DNA of 64,000 nt from the NCBI RefSeq assembly GCF_010550675.1, contig NZ_JAAGOA010000001.1:62001-126000 (forward strand). Direction: 5' to 3'. Under the pieces are notes generated by a model that saw only the letters and a program-made list of their open reading frames with translations, ran no database searches and had not been told where the DNA came from. This document shows positions 53,641 through 62,537 of the stretch, one piece after another. A program made the translations under genes and the position numbers. Numbering within the stretch: the first letter of the stretch is position 1; each line of letters begins with the position of its first letter. The DNA comes from Phytoactinopolyspora halotolerans. GTDB lineage: Bacteria; Actinomycetota; Actinomycetes; Jiangellales; Jiangellaceae.

Positions 53641-54675
53641 ATGAAGACAACACGTGTGCTGCGTGCTCTCGGGGCGGCGGGACTGGCTGTGGCCCTCACC
53701 TCGTGTATGAAGATCGATCTTGACATGGAGATCAACGCCGACGACGGCGAGGACACCGTCTCGGGGACCATCGTCATGGCCTTCAGTCAGGACTTCCTCG
53801 ACATGGCCGGGATGATGGGCGAGGATCCCGACGAGATCTTCGAGGGTTTCGACGACTTCATGGCCGGCCCGGAGGGCGACGAGATCCCCGAATACGCCGA
53901 GGTCGAGGAGTACGACGACGGCGAGTACCGGGGGCAGCAGATCAGCTATGACCAAGCACCCCTGGACGACTTCAACAGCCCGGAGTTCAGCATCGTCCGG
54001 GAGGGTGAGGAGTTCGTCGTCAGCGGCAACATGGATATGACCGATGACACCGGCGAGCTCGAAGACGTCCCGCCGGGCATGATGGAGAACGTCGACTTCG
54101 ACATCCGGATCGCCATCACCTTCCCCGGTGAGGTGCTGGAGCACAACGGTGAGCTGGACGGCACGACCGTGACCTGGCGTCCCCAGATCGGCGACAACAC
54201 CCAGTTCGAGGCGCGAGCGAAGGACTCCGGAGGGGCCGGCGGCGGCTTCCCGACCTGGCTGTGGTTCGTCATCGGAGGTGTCGTCCTGGCCGGGCTGATA
54301 GGCCTGTTGTTCGCACTGTCCCGGAAGGGGAGCGGCGGCGAGCCCGCCACGGCTGCGGCGCCGGGTCAGTTCCCTCCGCCCGCAGGCGCCGACGCACCTC
54401 CGCCACCCGGTGGGTACCCGCAGGCGGCCCCGTATGGGGGACAGCCGGGGCAGCCGCCCGCCGGTCAGCCGCCGGCCGGTCAGCCGCCGGCTGCTCAGCC
54501 GGGTACGCCGCCCGCGAGCCAGCCGCCATCCGGTGAACAACCCGGATCCCAGCAACCCCCTGCGGCATCGCCCAGCACCCCACCGGCCGCGCCGCCGAGC
54601 CCACCGGCGGCGCCGCAGCCTACCGAGTCCGGCGAACCGCAGCAACCGCCAGAGTCGCCTGACGATCAGCGCTGA
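53641..54675 (+). CDS. LppM-like lipoprotein with Pro-rich cytoplasmic tail
   Basis: A 344-residue protein. The signal peptide ends LTSC (Cys22), followed by [27 protein letters not shown], the start of the LppM domain known from mycobacterial envelope lipoproteins. The extracellular part is strongly acidic. One membrane helix (about 205-227) and a Pro/Gln/Gly-rich tail of about 110 residues follow, with QPPAG repeats. Having both a lipobox and a C-terminal helix is usual for this family. Function is not known beyond an envelope role. Confidence 0.8.
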   Translation: MKTTRVLRALGAAGLAVALTSCMKIDLDMEINADDGEDTVSGTIVMAFSQDFLDMAGMMGEDPDEIFEGFDDFMAGPEGDEIPEYAEVEEYDDGEYRGQQISYDQAPLDDFNSPEFSIVREGEEFVVSGNMDMTDDTGELEDVPPGMMENVDFDIRIAITFPGEVLEHNGELDGTTVTWRPQIGDNTQFEARAKDSGGAGGGFPTWLWFVIGGVVLAGLIGLLFALSRKGSGGEPATAAAPGQFPPPAGADAPPPPGGYPQAAPYGGQPGQPPAGQPPAGQPPAAQPGTPPASQPPSGEQPGSQQPPAASPSTPPAAPPSPPAAPQPTESGEPQQPPESPDDQR

Positions 54676-54721
54676 GTCATCGGCACGCCCACGGCGGGGC
54701 GCCGCCGCGCCGGACGACCCC

Positions 54722-54758
54722 ACGGCGGGTCCGCACCGAGGAGGTGCGGACCCGCCGT
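54722..54758 (+). terminator. Hairpin terminator after LppM-like gene
   Basis: ACGGCGGGTCCGCACC (54722-54737) and its perfect complement (54743-54758) with a 5-base loop, about 45 bases after the stop. Confidence 0.8.
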
Positions 54759-55010
54759 CGTCGTTCACGGGGCACCGTCACGGGCCGGCTCGCGCGCAGA
54801 GTGGTCTAAGCGGCTCCCACCCAAGGCCCGCGTTGTTCGGGCAAAGAGGCACACTATCCTGCGCTGCGCAGTAGATTTTCCCGCACATGACAGCAGTTCA
54901 ACGAAAATTCGACTGAAAGTAGCGACAATTGGTCTAATTTCTGTCATGCTGTTGCGACCTCGGAGGGGCAGATCCCTCGCGTCGAAGGTCAATCACCCGG
55001 GAGGCACATC
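54759..55010 (+). other. AT-richer leader of the M15 peptidase gene
   Basis: 252 bases without a gene. Bases 54870-54955 are unusually AT-rich for this window and include CTGAAA, 16 bases, TAATTT, a possible promoter. I looked for a c-di-AMP (ydaO) riboswitch, common before actinobacterial wall hydrolases, and could not recognise its core. Confidence 0.4.
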
Positions 55011-55766
55011 GTGACTCGTCAACCCGACTCCGACCACTCGATCAGCCGACGTCGCGCCATCTCGCAGGCGGCAGTGGCAGTGGGAGCCGTGACCGCGGGC
55101 TCCCTGCTCTACACACCCGCCGCGCATGCCTACAACTGGACTCGGACACTGCGCAACGGCGACAGCGGTGCCGATGTCCGCGAGCTCCAGATCCGCGTCG
55201 CCGGCTGGGCCGCGAGCAGTGCATCGCAGACCTACATCGCCATCGACGGACAGTTCGGACCGGCCACCGAAGGCGCGGTGCGGCGGTTCCAGTCCGCATA
55301 CGGCCTGACCGTCAACGGCGTCGTCGGCAGCGAGACGCAGGCCCAGCTGAACTGGCTCGAGTCGTCCGACGGCTCGACCCGCCACTTCGCGTTCAGCGAA
55401 TTCCACTCGAAGGACGGCAGCGGCTTCAGCGGTGGCAAGGTCGGCTCGTCCACGGTGAAGGAGAACGTACGACGCCTGATGTACAAGCTCGAGGCCGTGC
55501 GGCGCAAGGGCGGGAACAACGCCTGCATCATCAACTCGGGCTTCCGCAGCGTCAGTCACAACGCCAACGTCGGCGGCGCCTCGAACAGCCAGCACATGTA
55601 CGGCATCGCGGCCGACATCAGGATCTCCAACCGCTCGGTGTCGCAGGTCATCTCGTACAGCAAGACCAGCGGATTCAGCGGCATCATCCGATACTCGACA
55701 CATACCCACGTGGACAGCCGGGTCGAGTACGCATACGGGGCTCAGAGCTGGTACTGGTCGACCTGA
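55011..55766 (+). CDS. Tat-exported peptidoglycan-binding D-Ala-D-Ala carboxypeptidase (M15)
   Basis: A 251-residue secreted protein. A twin-arginine signal (SRRRAISQAAVAVGAVTAG, cleavage near AHA) precedes a PG_binding_1 domain (LRNGDSGADVRELQIRVAGW, DGQFGPATEGAVRRFQSAYGL). The C-terminal domain has the M15A zinc peptidase signature: SGFRS, NSQHMYGIAADI and HTHVDSR. It should trim cell-wall peptide stems outside the membrane. GTG 55011 has GGGAGG 6-11 bases upstream. Confidence 0.88.
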   Translation: MTRQPDSDHSISRRRAISQAAVAVGAVTAGSLLYTPAAHAYNWTRTLRNGDSGADVRELQIRVAGWAASSASQTYIAIDGQFGPATEGAVRRFQSAYGLTVNGVVGSETQAQLNWLESSDGSTRHFAFSEFHSKDGSGFSGGKVGSSTVKENVRRLMYKLEAVRRKGGNNACIINSGFRSVSHNANVGGASNSQHMYGIAADIRISNRSVSQVISYSKTSGFSGIIRYSTHTHVDSRVEYAYGAQSWYWST

Positions 55767-55776
55767 TCGATACGTT

Positions 55777-55810
55777 GCCGGGCGGGGCGGGAACGTCCGC
55801 GCCGCCCGGC
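55777..55810. terminator. Bidirectional hairpin
   Basis: GCCGGGCGG (55777-55785) and CCGCCCGGC (55802-55810), with a further four inner pairs, between the convergent peptidase and peroxiredoxin genes. Confidence 0.6.
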
Positions 55811-55862
55811 GGCCGCAGCCACCGGACCAAGCAGCGTCAGGTCGACGTCGTCGCCAGGGTCG

Positions 55863-56315
55863 TCAGGCGTTCTGTCCAAGGACCTCGAGGGCACGATCGG
55901 CGTGGATGTCCATGCTGAACTCGCTGCGGACCACGTCCACCACCCGCGCGTCCGTGCCGATCACGAACGTGTGGCGCTTCACCGGGATCGGTCCGAACCG
56001 CCGGCGCACGCCGAACTGTGCGGCAACCTTCCGATCGGGGTCGCTGAGCAGCGGGAACGGCACGTCGTTCCCCGCCGCGAACCGTTGCTGCTCGTCCACC
56101 GAATCGGCGCTGACGCCGACCGGCTGCGCGCCCACCGCAGCGAACTCCGCGTTCAGATCGCGGAAGCGGCAGACCTCCGCCGTACATCCCTTGGACATGG
56201 CAGCCGGATAGAAGAAGAGCACCACCGGCCCGGCCGCCAGCATCGTGCTCAACCGCCGGAGATTTCCGTCCTGATCCGGCAGCTCGAAGTCCTCCACCGC
56301 GTCACCACGCTCCAT
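55863..56315 (-). CDS. Peroxiredoxin, BCP/PrxQ type
   Basis: A 150-residue thiol peroxidase. The peroxidatic Cys44 and resolving Cys49 are in AMSKGCTAEVCRFRD, the five-residue spacing of the BCP/PrxQ class. ATG 56315 was chosen because the conserved ERGDAVEDFELPDQDG starts there; the frame is open further upstream. It reduces hydroperoxides in the cytosol, with thioredoxin as the likely donor. Divergent from gltD, 146 bases apart. Confidence 0.9.
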   Translation of the reverse strand: MERGDAVEDFELPDQDGNLRRLSTMLAAGPVVLFFYPAAMSKGCTAEVCRFRDLNAEFAAVGAQPVGVSADSVDEQQRFAAGNDVPFPLLSDPDRKVAAQFGVRRRFGPIPVKRHTFVIGTDARVVDVVRSEFSMDIHADRALEVLGQNA

Positions 56316-56461
56316 TTCTCTATCCTGCCCCAAACCGCCGATCCGGCAGGGCTGGCTCGATGTGAGAATTCCGTACTGTTCCGGTTGCCGATCCGCGACA
56401 TAGGGTGGCAACGTACATCGACCAGCGCCATCAGGGCCGCCGTCATGCAGGAGTCATTGCC

Positions 56462-57988
56462 ATGGCCGACCCCAGGGGCTTTCTCACCACGCCTCGGCAG
56501 GAGTGTTCGCGCCGTCCCGTCGCGGAGCGCGTCCAAGACTGGAACGAGGTCTACGACGGACAGAGCCTGCTTCCCATCATCAACGCCCAAGCTGGTCGAT
56601 GCATGGATTGCGGAGTGCCCTTCTGCCACAGCGGTTGCCCGCTGGGCAATCTGATCCCCGACTGGAACGACCTGGTCTATCGGGACGACTGGGAGGCGGC
56701 AAGCGAACGCCTGCACGCGACCAACAACTTCCCCGAGTTCACCGGGCGACTGTGCCCGGCGCCGTGCGAGCCGGCCTGTGTCCTTGCCATCGACCAGCCC
56801 GCCGTGACCATCAAGAACGTCGAGATGTCCATCGCCGACCAGGGGTGGGAGCGCGGCTACGTGGAGCCGGTGATACCGGAACGTATGTCGGGCAAGACCG
56901 TGGCGGTGATCGGTTCCGGCCCGGCCGGCCTGGCCTGTGCGCAGCAGCTCACCCGGATCGGCCACACCGTGACCGTGTTCGAGCGGGACGGCCGCGTCGG
57001 CGGCCTCATGCGGTACGGGATCCCGGAATTCAAGATGGAGAAGCACCACATCGATCGGCGTATCGAGCAGATGCGCAGCGAAGGCACCAGGTTTCGCACC
57101 GGTATCGACGTCGGGAGAAACATCGACGCGCGGCAACTCCGGCGCGGCTACGACGCCGTGGTGGTCGCCGTCGGGGCGACTGCGTGGCGCGAGCTGCCGG
57201 TACCGGGGCGAGAACTCGAGGGCATCCACCAAGCGATGGTCTATCTTCCACTGGCCAACCGCGCCTGTGAGGGGGAGTTCGGCGGCCATTCGCCGATCGA
57301 CGCCGCCGGCAGGAATGTGGTGATCGTCGGTGGCGGGGATACCGGGGCGGACTGCCTCGGCACCGCGGTCCGGCAGGGCGCGGCCTCCATCGTGCAGCTG
57401 GACATCAACCCGCTGCCGGGCGCCGACCGAGCCCCACATGAGCCTTGGCCGACCTATCCGAAGGTCTACCGGGTCTCCCCGGCGCACGAAGAAGCGCGCG
57501 AAATGGCTCGGCGCAGCGGCGGAGGCTGGCCCGATTCCGGCGTTCCGCTCCCCGGTCCGGACGGTGACGTGCGCGTCTTCTCGGCGTCGACGCTACGTTT
57601 CGACGGAGACGAGCGCGGCCACGTCACGGCGCTGCGCCTGGTGGGTGTGGAACCCGAGGCCCGCCGTCCGCAGCCCGGAACCGAACGAGTGGTCCCCGCC
57701 GATCTCGTCTTACTGGCGCTCGGCTTCTCCGGGCCCGAACCGGACAGCGGTTTGGTCGAGCAGCTGGGGATCGAGGTGGATGAGCGTGGTGCCTTCCGCC
57801 GTGATGAGGACTATCGCGCCGGGCGAGACGGGGTGTTCGTCACCGGCGACGCCGGACGTGGACAGTCGCTCATCGTGTGGGCGATCGCAGAGGGTCGCGC
57901 CGCCGCGGCGGCCGTCGACCGGTACCTGACCGGAACGACGAGTCTTCCGGCTCCGGTCGCACCGTCCGACCGCCCGCTCGCCATCTGA
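56462..57988 (+). CDS. gltD: Glutamate synthase small subunit-type oxidoreductase
   Basis: A 508-residue GltD-like FAD and NADPH protein with an N-terminal iron-sulfur domain (Cys47, Cys50, Cys55, Cys59 in CMDCGVPFCHSGCPLG; then CPAPCEPAC), an FAD loop VIGSGPAGLACAQQL and an NADPH loop VIVGGGDTGADCLG. In glutamate synthase it passes electrons to GltB. No gltB lies next to it, at odds with the common gltB-gltD pair, so it is either split from gltB or serves another acceptor. CAGGAG precedes ATG 56462. Confidence 0.9.
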   Translation: MADPRGFLTTPRQECSRRPVAERVQDWNEVYDGQSLLPIINAQAGRCMDCGVPFCHSGCPLGNLIPDWNDLVYRDDWEAASERLHATNNFPEFTGRLCPAPCEPACVLAIDQPAVTIKNVEMSIADQGWERGYVEPVIPERMSGKTVAVIGSGPAGLACAQQLTRIGHTVTVFERDGRVGGLMRYGIPEFKMEKHHIDRRIEQMRSEGTRFRTGIDVGRNIDARQLRRGYDAVVVAVGATAWRELPVPGRELEGIHQAMVYLPLANRACEGEFGGHSPIDAAGRNVVIVGGGDTGADCLGTAVRQGAASIVQLDINPLPGADRAPHEPWPTYPKVYRVSPAHEEAREMARRSGGGWPDSGVPLPGPDGDVRVFSASTLRFDGDERGHVTALRLVGVEPEARRPQPGTERVVPADLVLLALGFSGPEPDSGLVEQLGIEVDERGAFRRDEDYRAGRDGVFVTGDAGRGQSLIVWAIAEGRAAAAAVDRYLTGTTSLPAPVAPSDRPLAI

Positions 57989-58002
57989 CGTACCGCACTG
58001 CA

Positions 58003-58050
58003 TTGCGTCCTGCACCCCGGGTGCTCAGACGCACGCGGTGCAGGACGCAA
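58003..58050. terminator. Bidirectional hairpin terminator
   Basis: TTGCGTCCTGCACC (58003-58016) and its perfect complement (58037-58050), 14 bp with a 20-base loop, between the convergent gltD and DUF6131 genes. Confidence 0.75.
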
Positions 58051-58072
58051 CCTGGTGGACGCGCCGGCGGCG

Positions 58073-58228
58073 CTACCAATAGAACCGGCGTCCGCCGACC
58101 GGGCGGCCGACGGCACCGAGAACGAACAGCACGAGCCCGATGACGAGCACGATCGTACCGATCGTGACGAGCAGCCCGAGATCCACCAACCAGCCGATCA
58201 ATAACAGGATGACACCTAAGACGATCAT
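58073..58228 (-). CDS. DUF6131-like small membrane protein
   Basis: A 51-residue, two-helix protein (MIVLGVILLLIGWLV...TIVLVIGLVLFVLGAV) ending GRPVGGRRFYW, the conserved end of small actinobacterial membrane proteins grouped as DUF6131. ATG 58228 gives the usual family length; ATG 58249 or 58330 in the same frame would lengthen it. No function is known. Confidence 0.7.
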   Translation of the reverse strand: MIVLGVILLLIGWLVDLGLLVTIGTIVLVIGLVLFVLGAVGRPVGGRRFYW

Positions 58229-58390
58229 GAATGGCGCCCCCAATCGCATGTCGTCGGTGCGTAGCCGGGGGGCGACGTTGCCCCCCGACAACGTCATCGA
58301 TACCCACCGGAGCCAGAACCAATCAATCATGCGTGGCTGCCGCTACCCGGACGGCCACCATCCGACGGCCACCACCGGACGGCACGGCTC

Positions 58391-59377
58391 TTACCAGCGC
58401 TCGTGCACCAGCGGACGGATGCGTGCGTCGTAGATCCTCCGGATCGCCTCCGTGGTCTGCGCATCGAGCGGTGACAGCGCCGCGGCTGCCGCGTTCGCCC
58501 GAGCCTGGTCCGGCGTACGGGCACCCGGAATCACCACCGACACACCCGGCTGGTCGATGATCCACCGCAACGCCAGCTGGGCGGTGCCGGCGTGCTCGGG
58601 GGTCAGATCGGCCAGCTCGCGCGCGGCAGCGACGCCGTCGGAGAAGGGCACCCCGGCGAATGTCTCACCCACGTCGAACGCCTCACCCTGCCGGTTGAAG
58701 GTACGATGATCGTCCTCCGCGAAGACCGTGGCCTCGTCGTACTTGCCGGACAGCAGGCCGCTGGCCAGCGGAACACGGGCGATGATGCCCACCCCGGCCT
58801 CGGCCGCCGCCGGCAGTACCTCATCAAGCGGCTTCTGCCGGAAGCAGTTGAGGATGATCTGTATCGTCGCGACACCCGGACGGCGCAGCGCGGCCAGCGC
58901 CTCGTCACACGTCTCGACGCTGACGCCATAGGCGCGTATCCGCTTCTCCTGCACCATCGTGTCCAGCGCATCGAAGACCCGGTCTCGTGAGTACACCTCG
59001 GCAGGCGGGCAGTGCAGTTGAACCAGGTCGACAGTGTCGACGCCGAGATTCTCCCGGCTTCGGTCGTTCCACGCCCGGAACGCGTCCACGGTGTAGGCGT
59101 CGGCGGTGTGCGGGTCGGCACGCCGGCCCATCTTCGTCGCCACGGTCAGTCCGGCCTCGGGCCGGTCCCGGAGCAGTTCACCGACGAACCGCTCGCTCCG
59201 GCCGTCGCCGTAGACGTCCGCCGTGTCGATCAGCGTCACCCCGGCGTCGACGGCGGCGTTCAGGGTCGCCCTCGCGTCGTCGTCGCTGACGTCGCCCCAG
59301 CTGCCGCCGATCTGCCAGGCGCCGAACCCGACGACGCCCACGTCACGACCGGTACGTCCCAAAGTCCTCGTCTCCAT
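58391..59377 (-). CDS. Aldo/keto reductase
   Basis: A 328-residue NADPH-dependent TIM-barrel reductase. The catalytic Asp/Tyr segment is LIDTADVYGDGRSE, the lysine is in ATKMGRR, the His in VQLHCPP, and the NADP site in SVVIPGARTPDQARAN. ATG 59377 (METRTLGRTG) is the family start. It reduces a carbonyl compound that cannot be named. No clear operon. Confidence 0.9.
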   Translation of the reverse strand: METRTLGRTGRDVGVVGFGAWQIGGSWGDVSDDDARATLNAAVDAGVTLIDTADVYGDGRSERFVGELLRDRPEAGLTVATKMGRRADPHTADAYTVDAFRAWNDRSRENLGVDTVDLVQLHCPPAEVYSRDRVFDALDTMVQEKRIRAYGVSVETCDEALAALRRPGVATIQIILNCFRQKPLDEVLPAAAEAGVGIIARVPLASGLLSGKYDEATVFAEDDHRTFNRQGEAFDVGETFAGVPFSDGVAAARELADLTPEHAGTAQLALRWIIDQPGVSVVIPGARTPDQARANAAAAALSPLDAQTTEAIRRIYDARIRPLVHERW

Positions 59378-59476
59378 AGGCCCGACCCTAACGTCCCGCA
59401 CGCCAGGGCTCCCCGGGCCGCTCCGCGACCTCTGCGATGCCCGGCGTGCTCCGTGCGTCCCACATCCGTCGACGGC

Positions 59477-60433
59477 TCAACCGGCCGTGGATCGGACGAA
59501 GAGCACACCCATGGCGTGCAGGTAGCCGGTCAGCTCGGGCGGGCTGACGACGTCGAACTCCGCACCCAGTGCGCCCAGGACCAGCGCAGGCCACCAGAGG
59601 TCGTCGACGCTCATCGACAGGCGGCACGACGCGTCGTCGATCGCTTCCACCGTCCCCCATTGCCGGACGAAATCCGCCAGCTCGGCATCCTTGGCGTGCA
59701 CCACCACCTCGACCTGGTATCGCGTGGGGATCGATGCGAGGCTGTCGCGGACGAAAGCGGCCGCGTCCTCGGCGGGCAGGTCGCGCGGTGCGAACCGCAC
59801 CCCGGTGGGGAACGGGTCCATCAGCCGGTCGATCCGGAATGTGCGCCAGTCGTCCCGGCCGACATCCCACGCGACGAGGTACCAGCGACGGCCGAGTGAG
59901 ACCAGCTGGTGCGGCTCCACCAGGCGGGATGCCTCATCACCGGAACGGGTGGTGTACCGGAAACGCAGCCGCTCGCGGTCTCGGCAGGTCAACGCGATGA
60001 CGGCGAGAGCCTCCGCGTCGACCGTCGGCCCGCTGCCCCACACTGCCGGCGTGGTCGCGGATTGCAGTGCATCCACCCGCCGTCGCAGCTTCGGCGGCAT
60101 GACCTGAACGACCTTCGCCAGCGCCCGCACCGACGTCTCCTCGATGCCGCTGACGGCACCGCCCGCGGCCGTGGTCAGTCCGACGGCGATCGCCACCGCC
60201 TCGTCATCGTCCAGCAGTAGCGGCGGCAACGCCGCACCGGCCTGCAGCTGATACCCGCCGGCCACGCCGCGGCTTGCGTCGATCGGATAGCCGAGCTCAC
60301 GCAGCCGGTCGATGTCGCGCCGCAGCGTGCGTTCGCTGACCTCGAGCCGCTCGGCCAGCTCGCCTCCTGGCCAGTATCGATGCGTCTGCAGGAGGGAGAG
60401 TAGCCGCAGCATCCGGGAGCTCGTGTTCGCCAT
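59477..60433 (-). CDS. WYL-domain (YafY-type) transcriptional regulator
   Basis: A 318-residue regulator with an N-terminal HTH (HRYWPGGELAERLEVSERTLRRDIDRLRELGYPIDASRG), a WYL domain (LVSLGRRWYLVAWDVGRDDWRTFRIDRL) and a C-terminal WCX extension. WYL proteins answer to nucleic-acid or small-molecule ligands. It diverges from an ABC exporter, with a palindrome between, so it most likely represses or activates that exporter and itself. Confidence 0.9.
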   Translation of the reverse strand: MANTSSRMLRLLSLLQTHRYWPGGELAERLEVSERTLRRDIDRLRELGYPIDASRGVAGGYQLQAGAALPPLLLDDDEAVAIAVGLTTAAGGAVSGIEETSVRALAKVVQVMPPKLRRRVDALQSATTPAVWGSGPTVDAEALAVIALTCRDRERLRFRYTTRSGDEASRLVEPHQLVSLGRRWYLVAWDVGRDDWRTFRIDRLMDPFPTGVRFAPRDLPAEDAAAFVRDSLASIPTRYQVEVVVHAKDAELADFVRQWGTVEAIDDASCRLSMSVDDLWWPALVLGALGAEFDVVSPPELTGYLHAMGVLFVRSTAG

Positions 60434-60451
60434 GAATCCAGACTCGCTCAC

Positions 60452-60476
60452 ATTCAGGTCAGAAAGTGGCCTGAAT
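60452..60476. promoter_or_regulatory. Palindromic operator of the WYL regulator
   Basis: ATTCAGGTCA - 5 bases - TGGCCTGAAT, ten-base arms with one mismatch, 18 bases from the regulator ATG and just before the ABC gene. Its place in the short divergent region marks it as the probable binding site of the regulator. Confidence 0.7.
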
Positions 60477-60495
60477 GAACCATAGCGTGGTCTCC

Positions 60496-61560
60496 ATGGA
60501 CGCCACAATGATCCAAACCAAGGGACTGACCAGGCATTTCACGGTCAAGAAGGAAACCGTCGAGGCGGTTCGCGGCATCGACCTGCATGTGCGGCGTGGT
60601 GAGCTCGTGGCTCTGCTGGGCCCGAACGGTGCAGGCAAGTCGACGACGCTACGGATGCTGACCACGCTGCTGCCGCCGACCTCGGGCACGGCGGAGGTCG
60701 CCGGGCACGACGTCGTGCGCGAGCAGGCAGCGGTACGCCACCGGATCGGCTACATCGGCCAGGGCAACGGCGCCGGGCACACCCAGCGCGGGCGCGATGA
60801 GCTGGTCATCCAGGGCCGGTGCTACGGCATGGGCCGTAAGGCGGCCAGAGCACGAGCGGACGAGCTGATCAGTGCCCTCGGCCTCGAGACCGTGGCCGAC
60901 CGCACGGTGTCCACGCTCTCCGGCGGGCAGCGTCGTCGGCTGGACATCGCGATGGGTCTGATTCACGCCCCCGACCTGCTCTTCCTCGACGAGCCGTCGA
61001 CCGGGCTGGATCCACAGAACCGGGCCAATCTGCAGGAGCAGATCCTCAACCTGCACACCGAGTACGGAACCACGGTCGTGCTGACCACTCATTATCTCGA
61101 CGAAGCCGATTCGATGGCGGAACGTGTGATCGTCGTCGACCATGGTCGGGTCATCGCCGACGACTCGCCCACCCAGCTCAAGCGTGACCATGCCGGTGAC
61201 CGGATCACGTTGACGGCCGGCCACACGGACGACGCACGGCGGGTGGCCGACCGGGCCCGACGGTCAGCAGGAGCCGAGGTCACCCAGAGCGGCACGAGCG
61301 TGGAGATCCGCGTACTCGGCGCGCCACAGCTGCTGCCCGGGTTGTTGGTGGATCTCGCGAACGACGGGGTCACCGTCACCGGTGCCGAGGTCGCCCGGCC
61401 GACCATGGACGATGTCTTTCTCAACCTCACCGGCCGCAGCCTGCGCGAAGGCGGCGCCGAGCCGGCAGACGCCGGCGCTGACGGCGGTGCTGACGGCGGT
61501 GCCCGCGCCGCCGCCGACGCTGACGGACGGACCACACAGAACCAGGAGATCGCAGCATGA
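60496..61560 (+). CDS. DrrA-type ABC exporter ATPase
   Basis: A 354-residue ATPase of the daunorubicin-resistance (DrrA) class. Walker A GPNGAGKST, signature LSGGQRRRLDIAMGLI, Walker B LLFLDEPSTGLDPQNR, and the C-terminal DrrA tail (PTMDDVFLNLTGRSLRE) are all seen. The final 30 residues are Gly/Ala/Asp-rich repeats. ATG 60496 is chosen; ATG 60508 is possible, and 60475 falls in the operator. No ribosome site is clear. It overlaps the permease by 4 bases. Confidence 0.9.
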   Translation: MDATMIQTKGLTRHFTVKKETVEAVRGIDLHVRRGELVALLGPNGAGKSTTLRMLTTLLPPTSGTAEVAGHDVVREQAAVRHRIGYIGQGNGAGHTQRGRDELVIQGRCYGMGRKAARARADELISALGLETVADRTVSTLSGGQRRRLDIAMGLIHAPDLLFLDEPSTGLDPQNRANLQEQILNLHTEYGTTVVLTTHYLDEADSMAERVIVVDHGRVIADDSPTQLKRDHAGDRITLTAGHTDDARRVADRARRSAGAEVTQSGTSVEIRVLGAPQLLPGLLVDLANDGVTVTGAEVARPTMDDVFLNLTGRSLREGGAEPADAGADGGADGGARAAADADGRTTQNQEIAA

Positions 61561-62381
61561 GCACCACAGTCGCGGCACGCGAGACGAACACCGCGCTCAC
61601 CGGCACCGCAGGCCCGAATCGGCGACGCCCCTCCCTGTTGCACGACACCGGCACCGTCTTCGTGCGGGAACTCCTTCCGGTGTTGCGCAACCCGTTCTCG
61701 GTGGTCTTCACCATGGTGCAGCCGCTGGTCTTCCTCGGGTTGTTCGGGCCGTTGCTCTCCGACTTCCCGGGCACCGGCGAAGGTTCTGCGCTGCAATGGT
61801 TCGTGCCGGGGATCGTGGTCATGTCCTGCCTGTTCAGCGGGGCATTCACGGGCTCGAACCTGTTGTTCGAACTGCAGACGGGTTCACACGAGCGGATGCT
61901 GGTCACGCCGTTGCGCCGGTCGGCGCTGCTGATCGGTCGAGCGCTGAAGGAGATCGTGCCGATGGTCATGCAGACGGTGATCATCGTGGCCGTCTGCATG
62001 CCGTTCGGATTCGAGCTGCACCTGGCGGGCGCGGCGCTGGCCGTCCTGATTCTGGCCGTGATGGCCGTCGGCATCGGCGCGCTGTCGTACAGCCTGGCGC
62101 TGGCGTCGAAGGATCAGGACTGGCTGTTCTGGACGATCCAGCAGACTCTGTTGTTCCCGTTCCTGCTGCTCGCCGGGATCCTGCTGCCGCTGGACAACGG
62201 GCCGGGCTGGCTTCGGACGCTGGGCGACATCAACCCGCTGACGTATGTCGTGGACGCCTGCCGGCTGCTGTTCAACGGCGAGATCGCCGCGGCAGGCGTC
62301 CTCCAGGGCGCAGGCGCCGCGGCCTTCCTCGCGGCCCTCGGACTGCTGGTCGGCATCCGCAGCATGCGCCACTCCACCTGA
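61557..62381 (+). CDS. DrrB-type ABC-2 permease
   Basis: A 274-residue ABC-2 membrane protein with six helices and the family motif PLRRSALLIGRALKEIVPMVMQ, ending with GDINPLTYVVDACR. With its partner ATPase it forms a half-sized exporter of drugs or lipids. ATGA overlap with the ATPase gene. Confidence 0.92.
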   Translation: MSTTVAARETNTALTGTAGPNRRRPSLLHDTGTVFVRELLPVLRNPFSVVFTMVQPLVFLGLFGPLLSDFPGTGEGSALQWFVPGIVVMSCLFSGAFTGSNLLFELQTGSHERMLVTPLRRSALLIGRALKEIVPMVMQTVIIVAVCMPFGFELHLAGAALAVLILAVMAVGIGALSYSLALASKDQDWLFWTIQQTLLFPFLLLAGILLPLDNGPGWLRTLGDINPLTYVVDACRLLFNGEIAAAGVLQGAGAAAFLAALGLLVGIRSMRHST

Positions 62382-62393
62382 CACGCGCCCCGG

Positions 62394-62489
62394 CCTAAAT
62401 GATCATGTGAAGTGGGTTTTCTCGTGCCTCAACAGGTCTGCAGACATGGTAGAGCACGAGAAGACCTACCAAACATGATCATTTAGGCG
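62394..62489. repeat. Long imperfect palindrome (element C)
   Basis: Outer arms CCTAAATGATCATGT (62395-62409) and complement (62474-62488); inner arms TTCTCGTGC (62420-62428) and complement (62455-62463); TCTGCAGA at the centre. 96 bases in all, between the ABC permease and the beta-propeller gene. It shares the ATGATCATG core with elements A and B and probably ends transcription. Confidence 0.7.
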
Positions 62490-62537
62490 GGGTGTCGGGG
62501 GTGGCAACCGAAATCGGGGGGAAGGCGTCGAAGTGAT

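Noticed and set aside
54870-55010. c-di-AMP (ydaO-type) riboswitch before the M15 peptidase
   Set aside because: Position would fit, but the conserved core segments are not recognisable.
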